From contig NZ_CP029197.1 in NCBI RefSeq assembly GCF_008639165.1, positions 7,692,001-7,756,000 on the forward strand: a stretch of DNA of 64,000 nt. The letters are read 5' to 3'. Every line of letters starts with the position of its first letter. Position 1 is the stretch's first letter. Below the pieces are notes generated by a model that worked only from the letters and a program-made list of their open reading frames with translations, did not search any database and was not told the origin of the DNA. This DNA is from Streptomyces venezuelae ATCC 10712. GTDB taxonomy: Bacteria > Actinomycetota > Actinomycetes > Streptomycetales > Streptomycetaceae. The position numbers were made by a program, and so were the translations under genes. Shown piece by piece: positions 46,722 to 55,626 of this stretch.

Positions 46722-48653
46722 TCAGACGGTCGGCGCGACCGGGAGGCCCGCGTCGGCGTCCGCGTCCGTCGCCGGCCGCGGCACCTTCTCGCCGGGCTCG
46801 CGGCGGCTGTCGGACCAGGCGGCCCACAGGTCGGCGTACCGGCCGCCGGCCGCCACCAGCTCCTCGTGGGTGCCGGTCTCCACCACCCGGCCCTGATCGA
46901 GCACGACCACCCGGTCGGCGGCCGCGGCCTGCGGCAGCCGGTGCGCCACGAGCAGCCCCGTGCGCCCTTCGAGGGCCCGCGCTGCCGCGTCCTCCAGGAC
47001 CCGGGCGCCGGCGCTGCCCGCGTCGGCGGTCGCCTCGTCGAGGATCGCGATCGGCGGGTCCGCCAGCACGAGCCGTGCCAGGGCGAGGTGCTGCGCCTGG
47101 GTGACCGTCAGCCGGTGCCCACCCTCGCCGACCACCGTGGCGAGGCCGTCGGGCAGCGCCTTCGCCCAGTCCAGGGCCCCGACCCGGTCGAGCGCCGCGT
47201 GCAGCTCCTCGTCGCCGGCCTCCGGCCGGGCGAGCCGCAGGTCGTCCGCGAGGGTCCCGGCGAAGACATGCACCTCCTGGCTGATGAGCGCCACCGCGCG
47301 GCGGACCCCGGCCGGTCCCAGCTCACGGGCGTCGACCCCGCCGAGCGCGACGGAGCCACCGGTGGGGCTGTGGACGCCGGCGATCAGCTTGGCCAGGGTG
47401 GTCTTGCCGGCCCCGCTTGCGCCCACGAGCGCCACGCGTTCCCCGCCGCGCACCCGGAGGTCGACCTCGTGCAGGACCGGGGCCCCTGAGCCGTACGCGT
47501 GGCTGAGCGCGGTCACCTCGACGGAGCCGTCCGCGAGGGCCCGGTGCCCGCCGTCCGCCCCCTCGGCGGGGAGGTTCGACACGCCGACCAGGCGCGCGAA
47601 GCTCGCCCCCGCCGACTGGGCGTCGTCAAGCAGGTACAGCGTGGCGTTGATCGGGTTGAAGAGGCTGTGGAAGTACAGCGCGGCCGCCGTGGCCGTACCG
47701 ATGCTGACCGCACCCCGGTCGACCAGGACGAACCCGGTGCCGAGCATCGCGGCGAGCCCGATGAACTCGGCGAGGTTGAGCCGGGAGAAGAAGCCGGTGA
47801 CGATGTGGATGCCCCGCAGGCCCAGGTCGCGGGCCGCCTCGGAGCGCTTCTCCAGGAGGCCGGCGTGGGTGCCGTTCAGCCGGAAGGCACGGACGGTCCG
47901 GACCCCGCCGACGCTGTCGAGCAGCTGGTGCTGCAACGCCCCGGTGGCGACCCGGTGTTCGCGGTAGACGGGCGCGGCGCGGCGCAGGTACCAGCGCACC
48001 GAGAGCACCTGGACCGGCGCGGCGAGCAGCGCCGCGAGGAGGAAGCGCCAGTCCAGCACGGCGAGTCCGGCGAAGGTGAGCGCGATCGTGAGGGCGGAGC
48101 GGCTGAACTCGGGCAGCGCCTGGCGCACCGACTTGCCGATCACCGTCACGTCGCTGGTGACCCGGGAGACCAGGTCGCCGGAACCGGCCGCCTCGACGCG
48201 GTCGAGCGGCAGCCGCAGGGCCCGCTCGATGAACTGCTCGCGCAGGGTGGCCAGTACGGTCTCGCCGAGCCGTGCCACCAGGGTGCTGCCGACGGCGGCG
48301 GCGCCGCCGCGGGCCACCGCGACGACGACCAGCAGGGTCAGCGGGAGGGTGAGCGCGGACGCGCCGCGGTGCTCCACCACCAGGTCGACGATGTGCCCGA
48401 GCAGGGGAGCGGTCAGCAGTCCGATGGCGGTCCCGCCGGCCAGGACGGCGAACGCGGCCACGGTGAGCAGCCGGTGGCCGTGCAGCATGCCGCGGAGCGC
48501 GGCGAGCGACTCGGCGCCGGTGGCCGTGGGCAGCAGCTGCCGGTCGGGGGCCCGCTCGGGGCTGGTCGCGCTCATGGTCGGGTCCGTCCCTCTTCCGTGT
48601 CCTTCGGCCGTGTCGGTCCGGCCGTCCGGCCTGGTGTCCTCGGTGAGCGTCAT
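46722..48653 (-). CDS. ABC exporter half-transporter, altered signature motif
   Basis: The 643-aa protein has about 40 N-terminal hydrophilic residues, a six-helix exporter membrane domain and an ATPase domain. Walker A (GASGAGKTT) and Walker B with the catalytic Glu (AILDEATAD) are intact, but the LSGGQ signature is LTVTQ. It overlaps the partner gene upstream by 4 bp (ATGA). The partner has the opposite defects, so the two should form a heterodimer with one working ATP site. From position and iron box it is the likely siderophore exporter, like CchI in coelichelin loci. Confidence 0.9.
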   Translation of the reverse strand: MTLTEDTRPDGRTDTAEGHGRGTDPTMSATSPERAPDRQLLPTATGAESLAALRGMLHGHRLLTVAAFAVLAGGTAIGLLTAPLLGHIVDLVVEHRGASALTLPLTLLVVVAVARGGAAAVGSTLVARLGETVLATLREQFIERALRLPLDRVEAAGSGDLVSRVTSDVTVIGKSVRQALPEFSRSALTIALTFAGLAVLDWRFLLAALLAAPVQVLSVRWYLRRAAPVYREHRVATGALQHQLLDSVGGVRTVRAFRLNGTHAGLLEKRSEAARDLGLRGIHIVTGFFSRLNLAEFIGLAAMLGTGFVLVDRGAVSIGTATAAALYFHSLFNPINATLYLLDDAQSAGASFARLVGVSNLPAEGADGGHRALADGSVEVTALSHAYGSGAPVLHEVDLRVRGGERVALVGASGAGKTTLAKLIAGVHSPTGGSVALGGVDARELGPAGVRRAVALISQEVHVFAGTLADDLRLARPEAGDEELHAALDRVGALDWAKALPDGLATVVGEGGHRLTVTQAQHLALARLVLADPPIAILDEATADAGSAGARVLEDAAARALEGRTGLLVAHRLPQAAAADRVVVLDQGRVVETGTHEELVAAGGRYADLWAAWSDSRREPGEKVPRPATDADADAGLPVAPTV

Positions 48654-50359
48654 GCCAGCACCGCCGCCCGGTAGGTCGCGTCGGCCGCGAGGAGTTCGGT
48701 GTGGTGGCCGGCGGCCCGTACGGCGCCGTCCTCCAGGACCACCACCCGGTCGGTCACCGCGAGCAGCGCGGGGCTGGTGGTGACGAGGATCGTGGTGCGG
48801 TCCCGTCGGATCTCGCGCAGCCGCGCGGCGATCCGCGATTCGGTGACGGTGTCCACCGCCGTGGTCGGGTCGTGCAGCACGAGGACCGGCCGTTCGGCGG
48901 CGAGCGCGCGGGCGAGGGCGACGCGCTGGCGCTGGCCGCCGGAGAGGGAGCGGCCGCGTTCGGCGAGGAGGGTGTCGCCGCCCTCGGGGAGGAGCCGGGC
49001 GACCTCGTCGGCCGCCGAGGCCCGCAGGGCCCGCTCGACGGGTGCCGGGTCGTCCGGGGCCGTGTCCCCGGCCCCGGCCCGTACGTTGTCGAGCAGCGTG
49101 CTCTCGAACAGGTCGGCGTCGTGGTGGGCGACGAGCACCGCACGGCGCAGCGCGTCGGGGTCGAGCGAGGTCAAGGGGGTGCCGTCGAGTTCGATCGTCC
49201 CCTCGGCCGGGTCCGCCTCGCGGGCGAGGCAGACGAGCAGGTCGGCGGCGGCGGCCGGGTCCCGGGTGACGACCCCGGTGAGGCTGCCGGCCGGGAGGTC
49301 GAGGTCGACGCCGCGGAGTGCGCCGAGCGACACCCCGCGCAGGGCGAGCCGGCCCGCCGGCCGGTCTGCGGGCGCGTCCTTCCCGGTCCCGACGGTGACG
49401 GGGGAGGCGAGCACCTCGGCGATCCGCCTGGCCGAGGCCCGGCCCTGGGCGAGTTCGGCGTTCACGTAGGTGAGCAGCTGGAACGGGCCGAGGAGGAACT
49501 GCGCCAGGCCGACGGCGGCCACCAGGTCGCCGACGCTGATGCTGCCGTCCATCGCGAGGTACGCCCCCACCACGGCGATGACGGCGATGAAGACGCCGGT
49601 CAGCGCGAGCACCGCGCCCTCGTGGCCGGCCCGGCTGCGGGCGGCGCGCAGGGCGGCGGACAGCGAGTCCTGGCTGGTGGTGCGGTAGCGGGCCACGGCC
49701 GCGGACTCGGCGCCCATGCCCTTGAGGACGCGCAGTCCCGAGACGAGGTCGGCGGCGACGCCGGAGGCGTGGGCGGCCCGCTCCTGCTCGGTCTCGCTGC
49801 GCCGTTCGAGGGGGCGGCTGATGCGGTGTCCGAGCCAGAGCAGCGGCGGGATGCCGAGCAGGACGAGCAGTCCGAGCGGGACCGAGATCCGGAGCAGTGC
49901 GATCGCGCTGATCACCAGGGCGGCGACGGCGGACACCCCGTAGGCGATGACGGTGGCCACCGAGCCGACGCGCCGGGCGTCGTTGGTGGCGATGCTGGTG
50001 AGCGCGCCCGGGAGCCGGTCGGCGTCCGCCCCGCCCCGGGGGTCGAGGACCCGCGCGGCGAGGTCGAGCCGGAGGCGGTGCGCGGCGAGTTCGCCGCTGC
50101 CCTCGGTGATCCGGGCGCTGGTGCGATAGCAGGTCGAAAGGACCAGGAAGAGTACGGCGAGGACGATCAGGAGGCGCAGCAGCGCCGCGGAGGAGCCGGT
50201 CGCGACCGCCGTGTCGATGGTGGCGCCGATGACCACCGGCACCAGGGCCTCGCAGCCCTGGTGGGTCATACCGAGCAGGGATGCCGCGATCACTCGGCGG
50301 CGTTGTCCTCTGATCGCCTGGCGGAGGACAACTCCCCCCGTCGGTCCGCCCGTTGGCAT
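48650..50359 (-). CDS. ABC exporter half-transporter, degenerate ATP site
   Basis: This 569-aa exporter subunit has a six-helix membrane domain and an ATPase domain with a canonical signature (RSLSGGQRQRVALARAL). Walker A is lost: the loop reads VVTRDPAAAADLL with no Gly-Lys-Thr/Ser. In Walker B the catalytic Glu is replaced (VLVLHDPTTAVD). It therefore depends on the following gene product for ATP hydrolysis. ATG at 50359 lies about 30 bp after an iron box, so the exporter is induced with the siderophore genes. Confidence 0.9.
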   Translation of the reverse strand: MPTGGPTGGVVLRQAIRGQRRRVIAASLLGMTHQGCEALVPVVIGATIDTAVATGSSAALLRLLIVLAVLFLVLSTCYRTSARITEGSGELAAHRLRLDLAARVLDPRGGADADRLPGALTSIATNDARRVGSVATVIAYGVSAVAALVISAIALLRISVPLGLLVLLGIPPLLWLGHRISRPLERRSETEQERAAHASGVAADLVSGLRVLKGMGAESAAVARYRTTSQDSLSAALRAARSRAGHEGAVLALTGVFIAVIAVVGAYLAMDGSISVGDLVAAVGLAQFLLGPFQLLTYVNAELAQGRASARRIAEVLASPVTVGTGKDAPADRPAGRLALRGVSLGALRGVDLDLPAGSLTGVVTRDPAAAADLLVCLAREADPAEGTIELDGTPLTSLDPDALRRAVLVAHHDADLFESTLLDNVRAGAGDTAPDDPAPVERALRASAADEVARLLPEGGDTLLAERGRSLSGGQRQRVALARALAAERPVLVLHDPTTAVDTVTESRIAARLREIRRDRTTILVTTSPALLAVTDRVVVLEDGAVRAAGHHTELLAADATYRAAVLA

Positions 50360-50388
50360 GAGACTCCTTCACGGAGGTAGATGGCAGG

Positions 50389-50407
50389 TTAGGTAAGCCT
50401 ACTCTGA
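50389..50407 (-). promoter_or_regulatory. iron box of the exporter operon
   Basis: TTAGGTAAGCCTACTCTGA is a partial match to the DmdR/IdeR operator (four differences on the minus strand) 30 bp before the exporter start. The box of the divergent permease operon lies about 85 bp away. Confidence 0.65.
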
Positions 50408-50475
50408 CCGGACGGCGTGTCGGGGTGGTCCGGGCGGAGTTCCGGACGGTCCCCGCGCGGGTCCTGTTCAGCGCG

Positions 50476-50511
50476 TTGACCGCTGGATGCGGTTCGGTTA
50501 GCCTCACCTAA
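50476..50511 (+). promoter_or_regulatory. promoter and iron box of uptake operon
   Basis: TTGACC (50476-50481) is followed after 17 bp by TTAGCC (50499-50504). The iron box TTCGGTTAGCCTCACCTAA (50493-50511) overlaps the -10 hexamer and differs from the consensus at two positions on the minus strand. Confidence 0.78.
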
Positions 50512-50605
50512 GTCGTGCCCCGTCGGTTCCGTATGCCGCGGGCTCCCGCCCGTACGACCGTGGGGTTTCGCCGTACACCTGAACCGCCGCCAGGGGGAGT
50601 TGTCG

Positions 50606-51694
50606 TTGTCCGTCGAATCCCGGGCGGTGTCGGGACCGCAGACCGCGGCCGCGGAGAAGCCCGCAGCGTCCGCCGCGGCGCCGCGCACCGGCCGCGCGGG
50701 CGCCGCGTACCGGGGCTTAGGCCTGGTCCTCGCCCTCGCCGCACTCGTCCTGATCGGACTCCTCAGCGTCTGGGTGGGCACCCGGGGCATCCCCTTCACC
50801 GCCACCTGGCACGCCCTGTGGAACCCCGACGGCTCCGAGACCTCGGTCATCATCCACGACTACCGCATCCCCCGCACCCTCCTCGGCATCCTCGTCGGCG
50901 CCGCCCTCGGCCTCGCCGGCGCCCTCATGCAGGCCCTCACGCGCAACCCCCTCGCCGACCCCGGCATGCTCGGCGTCAACCTCGGCGCCTCCGCCGGAGT
51001 CGTCGTCGCCATCGCCTTCTTCGGCGTCGCGGCCCCGCTCGGGTACGTGTGGTTCGCACTCGCCGGCGCCGCCGCCGCGTCCACCGGCGTCTACGTCCTC
51101 GGCTCCTCCGGACGGAAGATCGCCTCCCCCGAACGGCTCGTCGTCGCCGGGGCCGCCGTGACCGCCGTCCTGTACGCCTTCAACTGGGCCGTCCTGCTGC
51201 TCGATCCCAGGGCCTTCGACCAGTTCCGCTTCTGGACCGTCGGCTCGCTCGCCGGCCGCTACGGCGACATCGTCCTGATGGCCCTGCCGTTCATCGCCGT
51301 CGGCCTCGTCCTCGCCCTCGTCCTCGCCCCCTCGCTCAACGCCCTCGCCATGGGCGACCAGATGGGCCGCGCGCTCGGCGTCAACGTCCCCAGGACCCGC
51401 GCCCTCGGCGCCGTCGCCGTGATGCTGCTCTGCGGGGCCGCCACCGCCGCCGCAGGACCCATCGGCTTCGTCGGCCTCGCCGTACCGCACATCGCCCGCT
51501 TCGTCGTCGGCCCCGACCAGCGCTGGGTGTTCGCCTACTCCATGCTGATCGCCCCCGTCCTCCTCCTCGGCTCCGACGTCCTCGGCCGGGTCCTCGGCGC
51601 CCCCGGCGAGGTGCAGGTCGGCATCGTCACCGCCTTCATCGGCGCCCCCCTCTTCATCGCCCTGTGCCGCCGCCGGAAGCTGGTCATGCTGTGA
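50606..51694 (+). CDS. ferric-siderophore ABC transporter permease (FecCD)
   Basis: This 362-aa permease has an Ala/Pro-rich N-terminus and about nine transmembrane helices. The family motifs AGALMQALTRNPLADPGMLG, GDQMGRALGV and GPIGFVGLAVPHIAR are present. I prefer TTG at 50606 because GGGGGAG lies six bases upstream; TTG at 50600 is too close to it. It is the first gene of an iron-box operon with a second permease and an ATPase and would import the siderophore bound by the lipoprotein at 30.9 kb. Confidence 0.9.
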   Translation: MSVESRAVSGPQTAAAEKPAASAAAPRTGRAGAAYRGLGLVLALAALVLIGLLSVWVGTRGIPFTATWHALWNPDGSETSVIIHDYRIPRTLLGILVGAALGLAGALMQALTRNPLADPGMLGVNLGASAGVVVAIAFFGVAAPLGYVWFALAGAAAASTGVYVLGSSGRKIASPERLVVAGAAVTAVLYAFNWAVLLLDPRAFDQFRFWTVGSLAGRYGDIVLMALPFIAVGLVLALVLAPSLNALAMGDQMGRALGVNVPRTRALGAVAVMLLCGAATAAAGPIGFVGLAVPHIARFVVGPDQRWVFAYSMLIAPVLLLGSDVLGRVLGAPGEVQVGIVTAFIGAPLFIALCRRRKLVML

Positions 51695-52800
51695 GCGCCG
51701 TACGGGAGGCGCAGACCTCCCCGCCCGACCCGGCCCCCCGAACCGCCACCGACCGGCCCCGGGTCGTCACCGGCCGGGCCGTCCGCACCCGCTCCGGCGC
51801 CCTCTCCCTGCTCGTACGGAGCCGTACCCTCGCCGTCACCGCGGCCCTGCTCCTCGCGCTGCTCACCGTCGCGGCCGTCACCCTCACCACCGGCGACTTC
51901 GACCTGTCCGTCGCAGAGGTCCTCCGGGCACTCACCGGCGAGGGCAGCGGCATCGCCGACTTCGTCGTCAACACCCTGCGCATGCCCCGCCTCGTGACCG
52001 CGCTCTGCGTCGGCGCCGCCCTCGCCGTGAGCGGCGCCATCCTCCAGAGCATCACCGGCAACCCCCTGGGCAGCCCCGACATCATCGGCTTCACCAACGG
52101 CTCCGCCGTCGGCGCCCTCGTCGTCATCGTCGTGATCCACGGCAGCATGACCCAGATCGCGATCGGCGCGCTGGTCGGCGGCCTCGCCACCGCCCTCGCC
52201 GTCCACCTCCTCATGCTCGGCCGCGGCATTCAGGGCTTCCGCCTCGTCGTCGTCGGCATCGGCGTCAGCGCCCTGCTCCTCGCCGTCAACTCGTACCTCA
52301 TCACCAGGGCCACCTTCCAGGAGGCCCTCGAAGCACAGTCCTGGCTGATCGGCAGCCTCGGCAACCGGCTCTGGACGCACGCCCACGCCATCGGGATCGC
52401 CGTCGCCGTCCTGCTGCCCCTGGCCTTCTTCCTCTCCCGCCGGCTCTCCATGGTCGAGATGGGCGACACCACCGCCACGGCCCTCGGCGTCGACGTGGCC
52501 CGCACCCGCGTGATCCTCCTCGTGATCAGCGTCGCCCTGGCCGCCTTCGCCACCGCCGTCACCGGACCCATCTGGTTCATCGCCCTCGCCGCGCCCCAGG
52601 TCGCCCGCAAGCTCACCGGCTCCGGACCCGCGCTGCTGCCGTCCGCCCTCATGGGCGCGGTCATGCTCGCCCTCAGCGACCTCGCCGTGCAGCGCCTCTT
52701 CGCCCCCGCGCTGCTCCCGGTCGGCACGGCGACCGGCTGCGTCGGCGGCCTCTACCTCATCTGGCTACTGGTCACCGAGTCGCGAAAGAGCCGCGCATGA
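51691..52800 (+). CDS. ferric-siderophore ABC transporter permease (FecCD)
   Basis: This 369-aa permease has a hydrophilic N-terminus of about 45 residues and then FecCD helices with SGAILQSITGNPLGSPDIIG, GDTTATALGV and GPIWFIALAAPQVARK. The GTG start overlaps the previous stop (GTGA) and its own stop overlaps the ATPase start (ATGA). It forms the heterodimeric channel with the preceding gene product. Confidence 0.9.
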   Translation: MSAVREAQTSPPDPAPRTATDRPRVVTGRAVRTRSGALSLLVRSRTLAVTAALLLALLTVAAVTLTTGDFDLSVAEVLRALTGEGSGIADFVVNTLRMPRLVTALCVGAALAVSGAILQSITGNPLGSPDIIGFTNGSAVGALVVIVVIHGSMTQIAIGALVGGLATALAVHLLMLGRGIQGFRLVVVGIGVSALLLAVNSYLITRATFQEALEAQSWLIGSLGNRLWTHAHAIGIAVAVLLPLAFFLSRRLSMVEMGDTTATALGVDVARTRVILLVISVALAAFATAVTGPIWFIALAAPQVARKLTGSGPALLPSALMGAVMLALSDLAVQRLFAPALLPVGTATGCVGGLYLIWLLVTESRKSRA

Positions 52801-53663
52801 CAGCAACGAACCCGCAGGGGCCCCGGCTGCGCGCCGAGAACCTCACCCTCTCCTACGACCAGCGGACGGTCGCGACCGGCCTCGGCGTCGAGATCCCCGA
52901 CCACTCCTTCACGGTCATCATCGGCCCCAACGCCTGCGGCAAGTCCACCCTGCTCACCGCGCTCGCCCGCATGCTGAAACCGAAGGCCGGCCAGGTCTAC
53001 CTCGACGGCGCGGCCATCGCCTCGTACCGCAGCCGCGAGGTCGCCCGCCGCCTCGGCCTGCTCCCGCAGTCCTCCACCGCCCCCGGCGGCATCACCGTCG
53101 GCGACCTCGTCGCCCGCGGCCGCTACCCCCACCAGGGCATGCTGAAGCAGTGGTCCGTCGAGGACGAGGCCGCCGTCGTCGACGCCATGCGCCGCACCGG
53201 CGTACTCGACCTCGCGGACCGGCCCGTCGACGACCTGTCCGGCGGCCAGCGCCAGCGCGTCTGGCTCTCCATGGTCCTCGCCCAGCAGACCTCCATCCTG
53301 CTGCTCGACGAACCGACCACCTACCTCGACATCGCCCACCAGGTCGAAGTCCTCGACCTGTGCGCCGCCCTCCACGCCCAGCAGGGCCACACGGTCGTCG
53401 CCGTCCTCCACGACCTCAACCAGGCCTGCCGGTACGCCACCCACCTCATCGTCATGCGCCCCGGCGGCACCATCGCCGCCGAGGGCGCCCCGTCGACCGT
53501 CATGACCGCGGAACTCGTCGAGGACGTCTTCGGCCTGCCCTGCCGGATCATCCCCGACCCCGAGACCGGCACGCCCCTGATGGTGCCGGCCGCCCCCAAG
53601 GGGTACGCGGTCGGCCGGGCGGCCACCGAGGACCGCGACACCGTGATGGCCAAGACCCCCTGA
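52797..53663 (+). CDS. ferric-siderophore ABC transporter ATPase (FecE-like)
   Basis: This 288-aa ATPase has Walker A GPNACGKST, Q-loop LLPQSSTAPGG, signature DLSGGQRQR, Walker B ILLLDEPTTYLD and switch VLHDLNQA. It powers the two permeases before it. It is the only importer ATPase in the window, so it may also serve the binding-protein/permease set at 21.7-24.9 kb. Confidence 0.94.
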   Translation: MTATNPQGPRLRAENLTLSYDQRTVATGLGVEIPDHSFTVIIGPNACGKSTLLTALARMLKPKAGQVYLDGAAIASYRSREVARRLGLLPQSSTAPGGITVGDLVARGRYPHQGMLKQWSVEDEAAVVDAMRRTGVLDLADRPVDDLSGGQRQRVWLSMVLAQQTSILLLDEPTTYLDIAHQVEVLDLCAALHAQQGHTVVAVLHDLNQACRYATHLIVMRPGGTIAAEGAPSTVMTAELVEDVFGLPCRIIPDPETGTPLMVPAAPKGYAVGRAATEDRDTVMAKTP

Positions 53664-53715
53664 CGGCCCGGCACCGCACCCGCCCACCACCTCCGACGAG
53701 GGGAACGGACTGCCC

Positions 53716-55290
53716 ATGCTCTGTACGAGGCTGACGAACGCGCGCGTCCTCACCATGGACCCCGAACACCCCGTCGCCCACGACGTCGGCATCTGGCGCG
53801 GACGGATCGTCGGCCTCGACGCGGCCGTCACCTCGCTGCCCGCCCGCGAAGTCGTCGACCTCCAGGGCGCCACCGTGCTGCCCGGCTTCATCGACAGCCA
53901 CGTCCACCTCGCCTGGGCGGGCCTCAAGGCGAACACCCCGAGCATCGCCCCCTGCGAGCGCGTCGAGGACGTGCTCGCCGTCATCGCGGAGGCCGCCGCC
54001 CGCCCGGCCGCCCCCGGCGCCTGGGTGGACGTCGCCGGGTACGACCAGCGGGCCCTGGGCCGCCACCTCACCGCGGCCGAGATCGACCGGGTCAGCCAGG
54101 GCCGCAAGATCTTCCTCATGCACGACTCCGGCCACGCCTGCGTCGTCAACGCCGCCGTCCTCGACCTGCTCCCCGCCGACGTCCCCCACCAGGACGGCTT
54201 CCTCGCGGAGAGCGCCATGACCGCCGTACGCCGGCTCCGGCTGCCGTACTCCCAGGAGGAACTCGCCGACGCCATCGAGCGGGCCGGCCGCACCTGCCTC
54301 GCCGAGGGCATCACCGCCGCCGCCGAGGCGGGCATCGGCGGCGGCCTCCTCGGCCACAGCCCCGTCGAACTCGGCGCCTACCAACTCCTGCGGGACCATG
54401 GCCGACTGCCGCTGCGCGTCCAGCTGATGGCCGCCGGCGACACCCTCCGCCCGCGCGCCGCACACCGCGACGACGGCATCCCGCGCGCCCTCGACCTCGG
54501 CCTGCGCACCGGCTTCGGCGACGACTGGCTCTCCCTCGGCGCCCTCAAGATCTACACCGACGGCGGCATGATGGCCCGTACGGCGGCGCTCACCGAGCCG
54601 TACGAGGGCATGGACCACACCGGACAGTTCCAGGACGACCCCGAGCGGCTCGCCCAGCTCGTCGTCGACGGCCACCTCGCCGGCTGGCAGCTCGCCGTCC
54701 ACGCCATCGGGGACCGCGCCGCCGACCTCGCCCTGGACGCCCTGGAGCGGGCCCAGCGGCTGCGGCCCCGCCCGGACGCCCGGCACCGGGTGGAACACGC
54801 CGGCCTGATCCGCCCGGACCAGCTGCCGCGCTTCGCCCGGCTCGGCGTCAGCGCCGTGGTCCAGCCCAACTTCCTGCGCTACTTCGGCGACGACTACGCC
54901 GACGTCATGGGGGAGCGGCGGGCACCCTGGATGTACCGGGGCCGGGGCTTCCTCGACCACGGCGTCACCCTCGTCGGCAGCTCCGACCGCCCGGTCACGG
55001 ACGGTTCGCCGCTCCGCGCCGTCCAGTTCATGGTCGAGCGGGCCTCCACCTCCGGCCGGGCGATCGGACCGGACGAGGGCATCACCGTCGACGAGGCCCT
55101 GCACGCGTACACGGTGGCCGGCGCGTACGCCTGCCACTGGGACGACAGCGCGGGCAGCCTGACCCCGGGGAAGCGCGCCGACCTGGTGGTCCTCGGGGAC
55201 GATCCCCGGCGCGTCGACACCTCGCGGATCGGCGACATCGAGGTCGTGGCGACGTACGTGGACGGCCGCACCGGAAAGGCAGGACTGTGA
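53716..55290 (+). CDS. YtcJ-like amidohydrolase
   Basis: This 524-aa protein is a metal-dependent amidohydrolase (amidohydrolase 3/YtcJ group). It has metal ligands His62 and His64 (FIDSHVHLAW), a later Lys/Asp region (LKIYTDGGMMA), His in AVHAIGDRA and VEHAGLI, and Asp in GSSDRPVTDG. It should hydrolyse an amide or formamide, but the substrate is unknown. It follows the ATPase gene by 52 bp with a good ribosome binding site, so it is probably in the uptake operon. It might process imported siderophore or remove an acyl group from an intermediate. Confidence 0.85.
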   Translation: MLCTRLTNARVLTMDPEHPVAHDVGIWRGRIVGLDAAVTSLPAREVVDLQGATVLPGFIDSHVHLAWAGLKANTPSIAPCERVEDVLAVIAEAAARPAAPGAWVDVAGYDQRALGRHLTAAEIDRVSQGRKIFLMHDSGHACVVNAAVLDLLPADVPHQDGFLAESAMTAVRRLRLPYSQEELADAIERAGRTCLAEGITAAAEAGIGGGLLGHSPVELGAYQLLRDHGRLPLRVQLMAAGDTLRPRAAHRDDGIPRALDLGLRTGFGDDWLSLGALKIYTDGGMMARTAALTEPYEGMDHTGQFQDDPERLAQLVVDGHLAGWQLAVHAIGDRAADLALDALERAQRLRPRPDARHRVEHAGLIRPDQLPRFARLGVSAVVQPNFLRYFGDDYADVMGERRAPWMYRGRGFLDHGVTLVGSSDRPVTDGSPLRAVQFMVERASTSGRAIGPDEGITVDEALHAYTVAGAYACHWDDSAGSLTPGKRADLVVLGDDPRRVDTSRIGDIEVVATYVDGRTGKAGL

Positions 55291-55307
55291 CGACCGGAGG
55301 GAAAGCC

Positions 55308-55532
55308 GTGACCCAGGACAACCACCTCGACGCCTTCGCGCCCCTGTGGGAGGCGCCCACCTCGCCGCCCCGCTGGGTGATCTGGCAGCCCGACGCGGAC
55401 ACCATGGTCTTCGACCGCGAACTCAACCTGCCCGTGCACGTCGACGACGCGTCCCTGGAAGAGGTGCTGCGCCGGATGCGCGCGGCCGGCGCACCGGAGA
55501 GCGCCGACTACCCCGGCCGGGCCTGCGGATGA
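55308..55532 (+). CDS. small protein of unknown function (74 aa)
   Basis: This acidic 74-aa protein follows the amidohydrolase stop by 17 bp. GTG at 55308 is preceded by GGAGGG at the right distance; GTG at 55287 is possible but has no such site. A Trp/Pro-rich N-terminal half (LWEAPTSPPRWVIWQPD) is followed by a helix (ASLEEVLRRMRAAG). It has no membrane segment. I do not recognise it; its position suggests a link to the amidohydrolase or to siderophore use. Confidence 0.75.
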   Translation: MTQDNHLDAFAPLWEAPTSPPRWVIWQPDADTMVFDRELNLPVHVDDASLEEVLRRMRAAGAPESADYPGRACG

Positions 55533-55536
55533 CGAC

Positions 55537-55565
55537 GGGGGCGGACGGCCCCGCCGTCCGCCCCC
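55537..55565. terminator. bidirectional hairpin terminator
   Basis: A perfect 12-bp stem (55537-55548 and 55554-55565) with a 5-nt loop lies between the convergent small-protein gene and argD. It would end both the uptake and the arg transcripts. Confidence 0.78.
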
Positions 55566-55626
55566 CTCCCGCTTGCCGCACCCCGCCGCCGGGCACGGCG
55601 GCGACACCTCGGCCCCGCCCCGGCCG

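Noticed and set aside
46722..50507. A single 1,261-codon protein covering both exporter genes
   Set aside because: Its N-terminal half is a low-complexity out-of-frame reading of the upstream exporter. The two real genes overlap as ATGA at 48650-48653.
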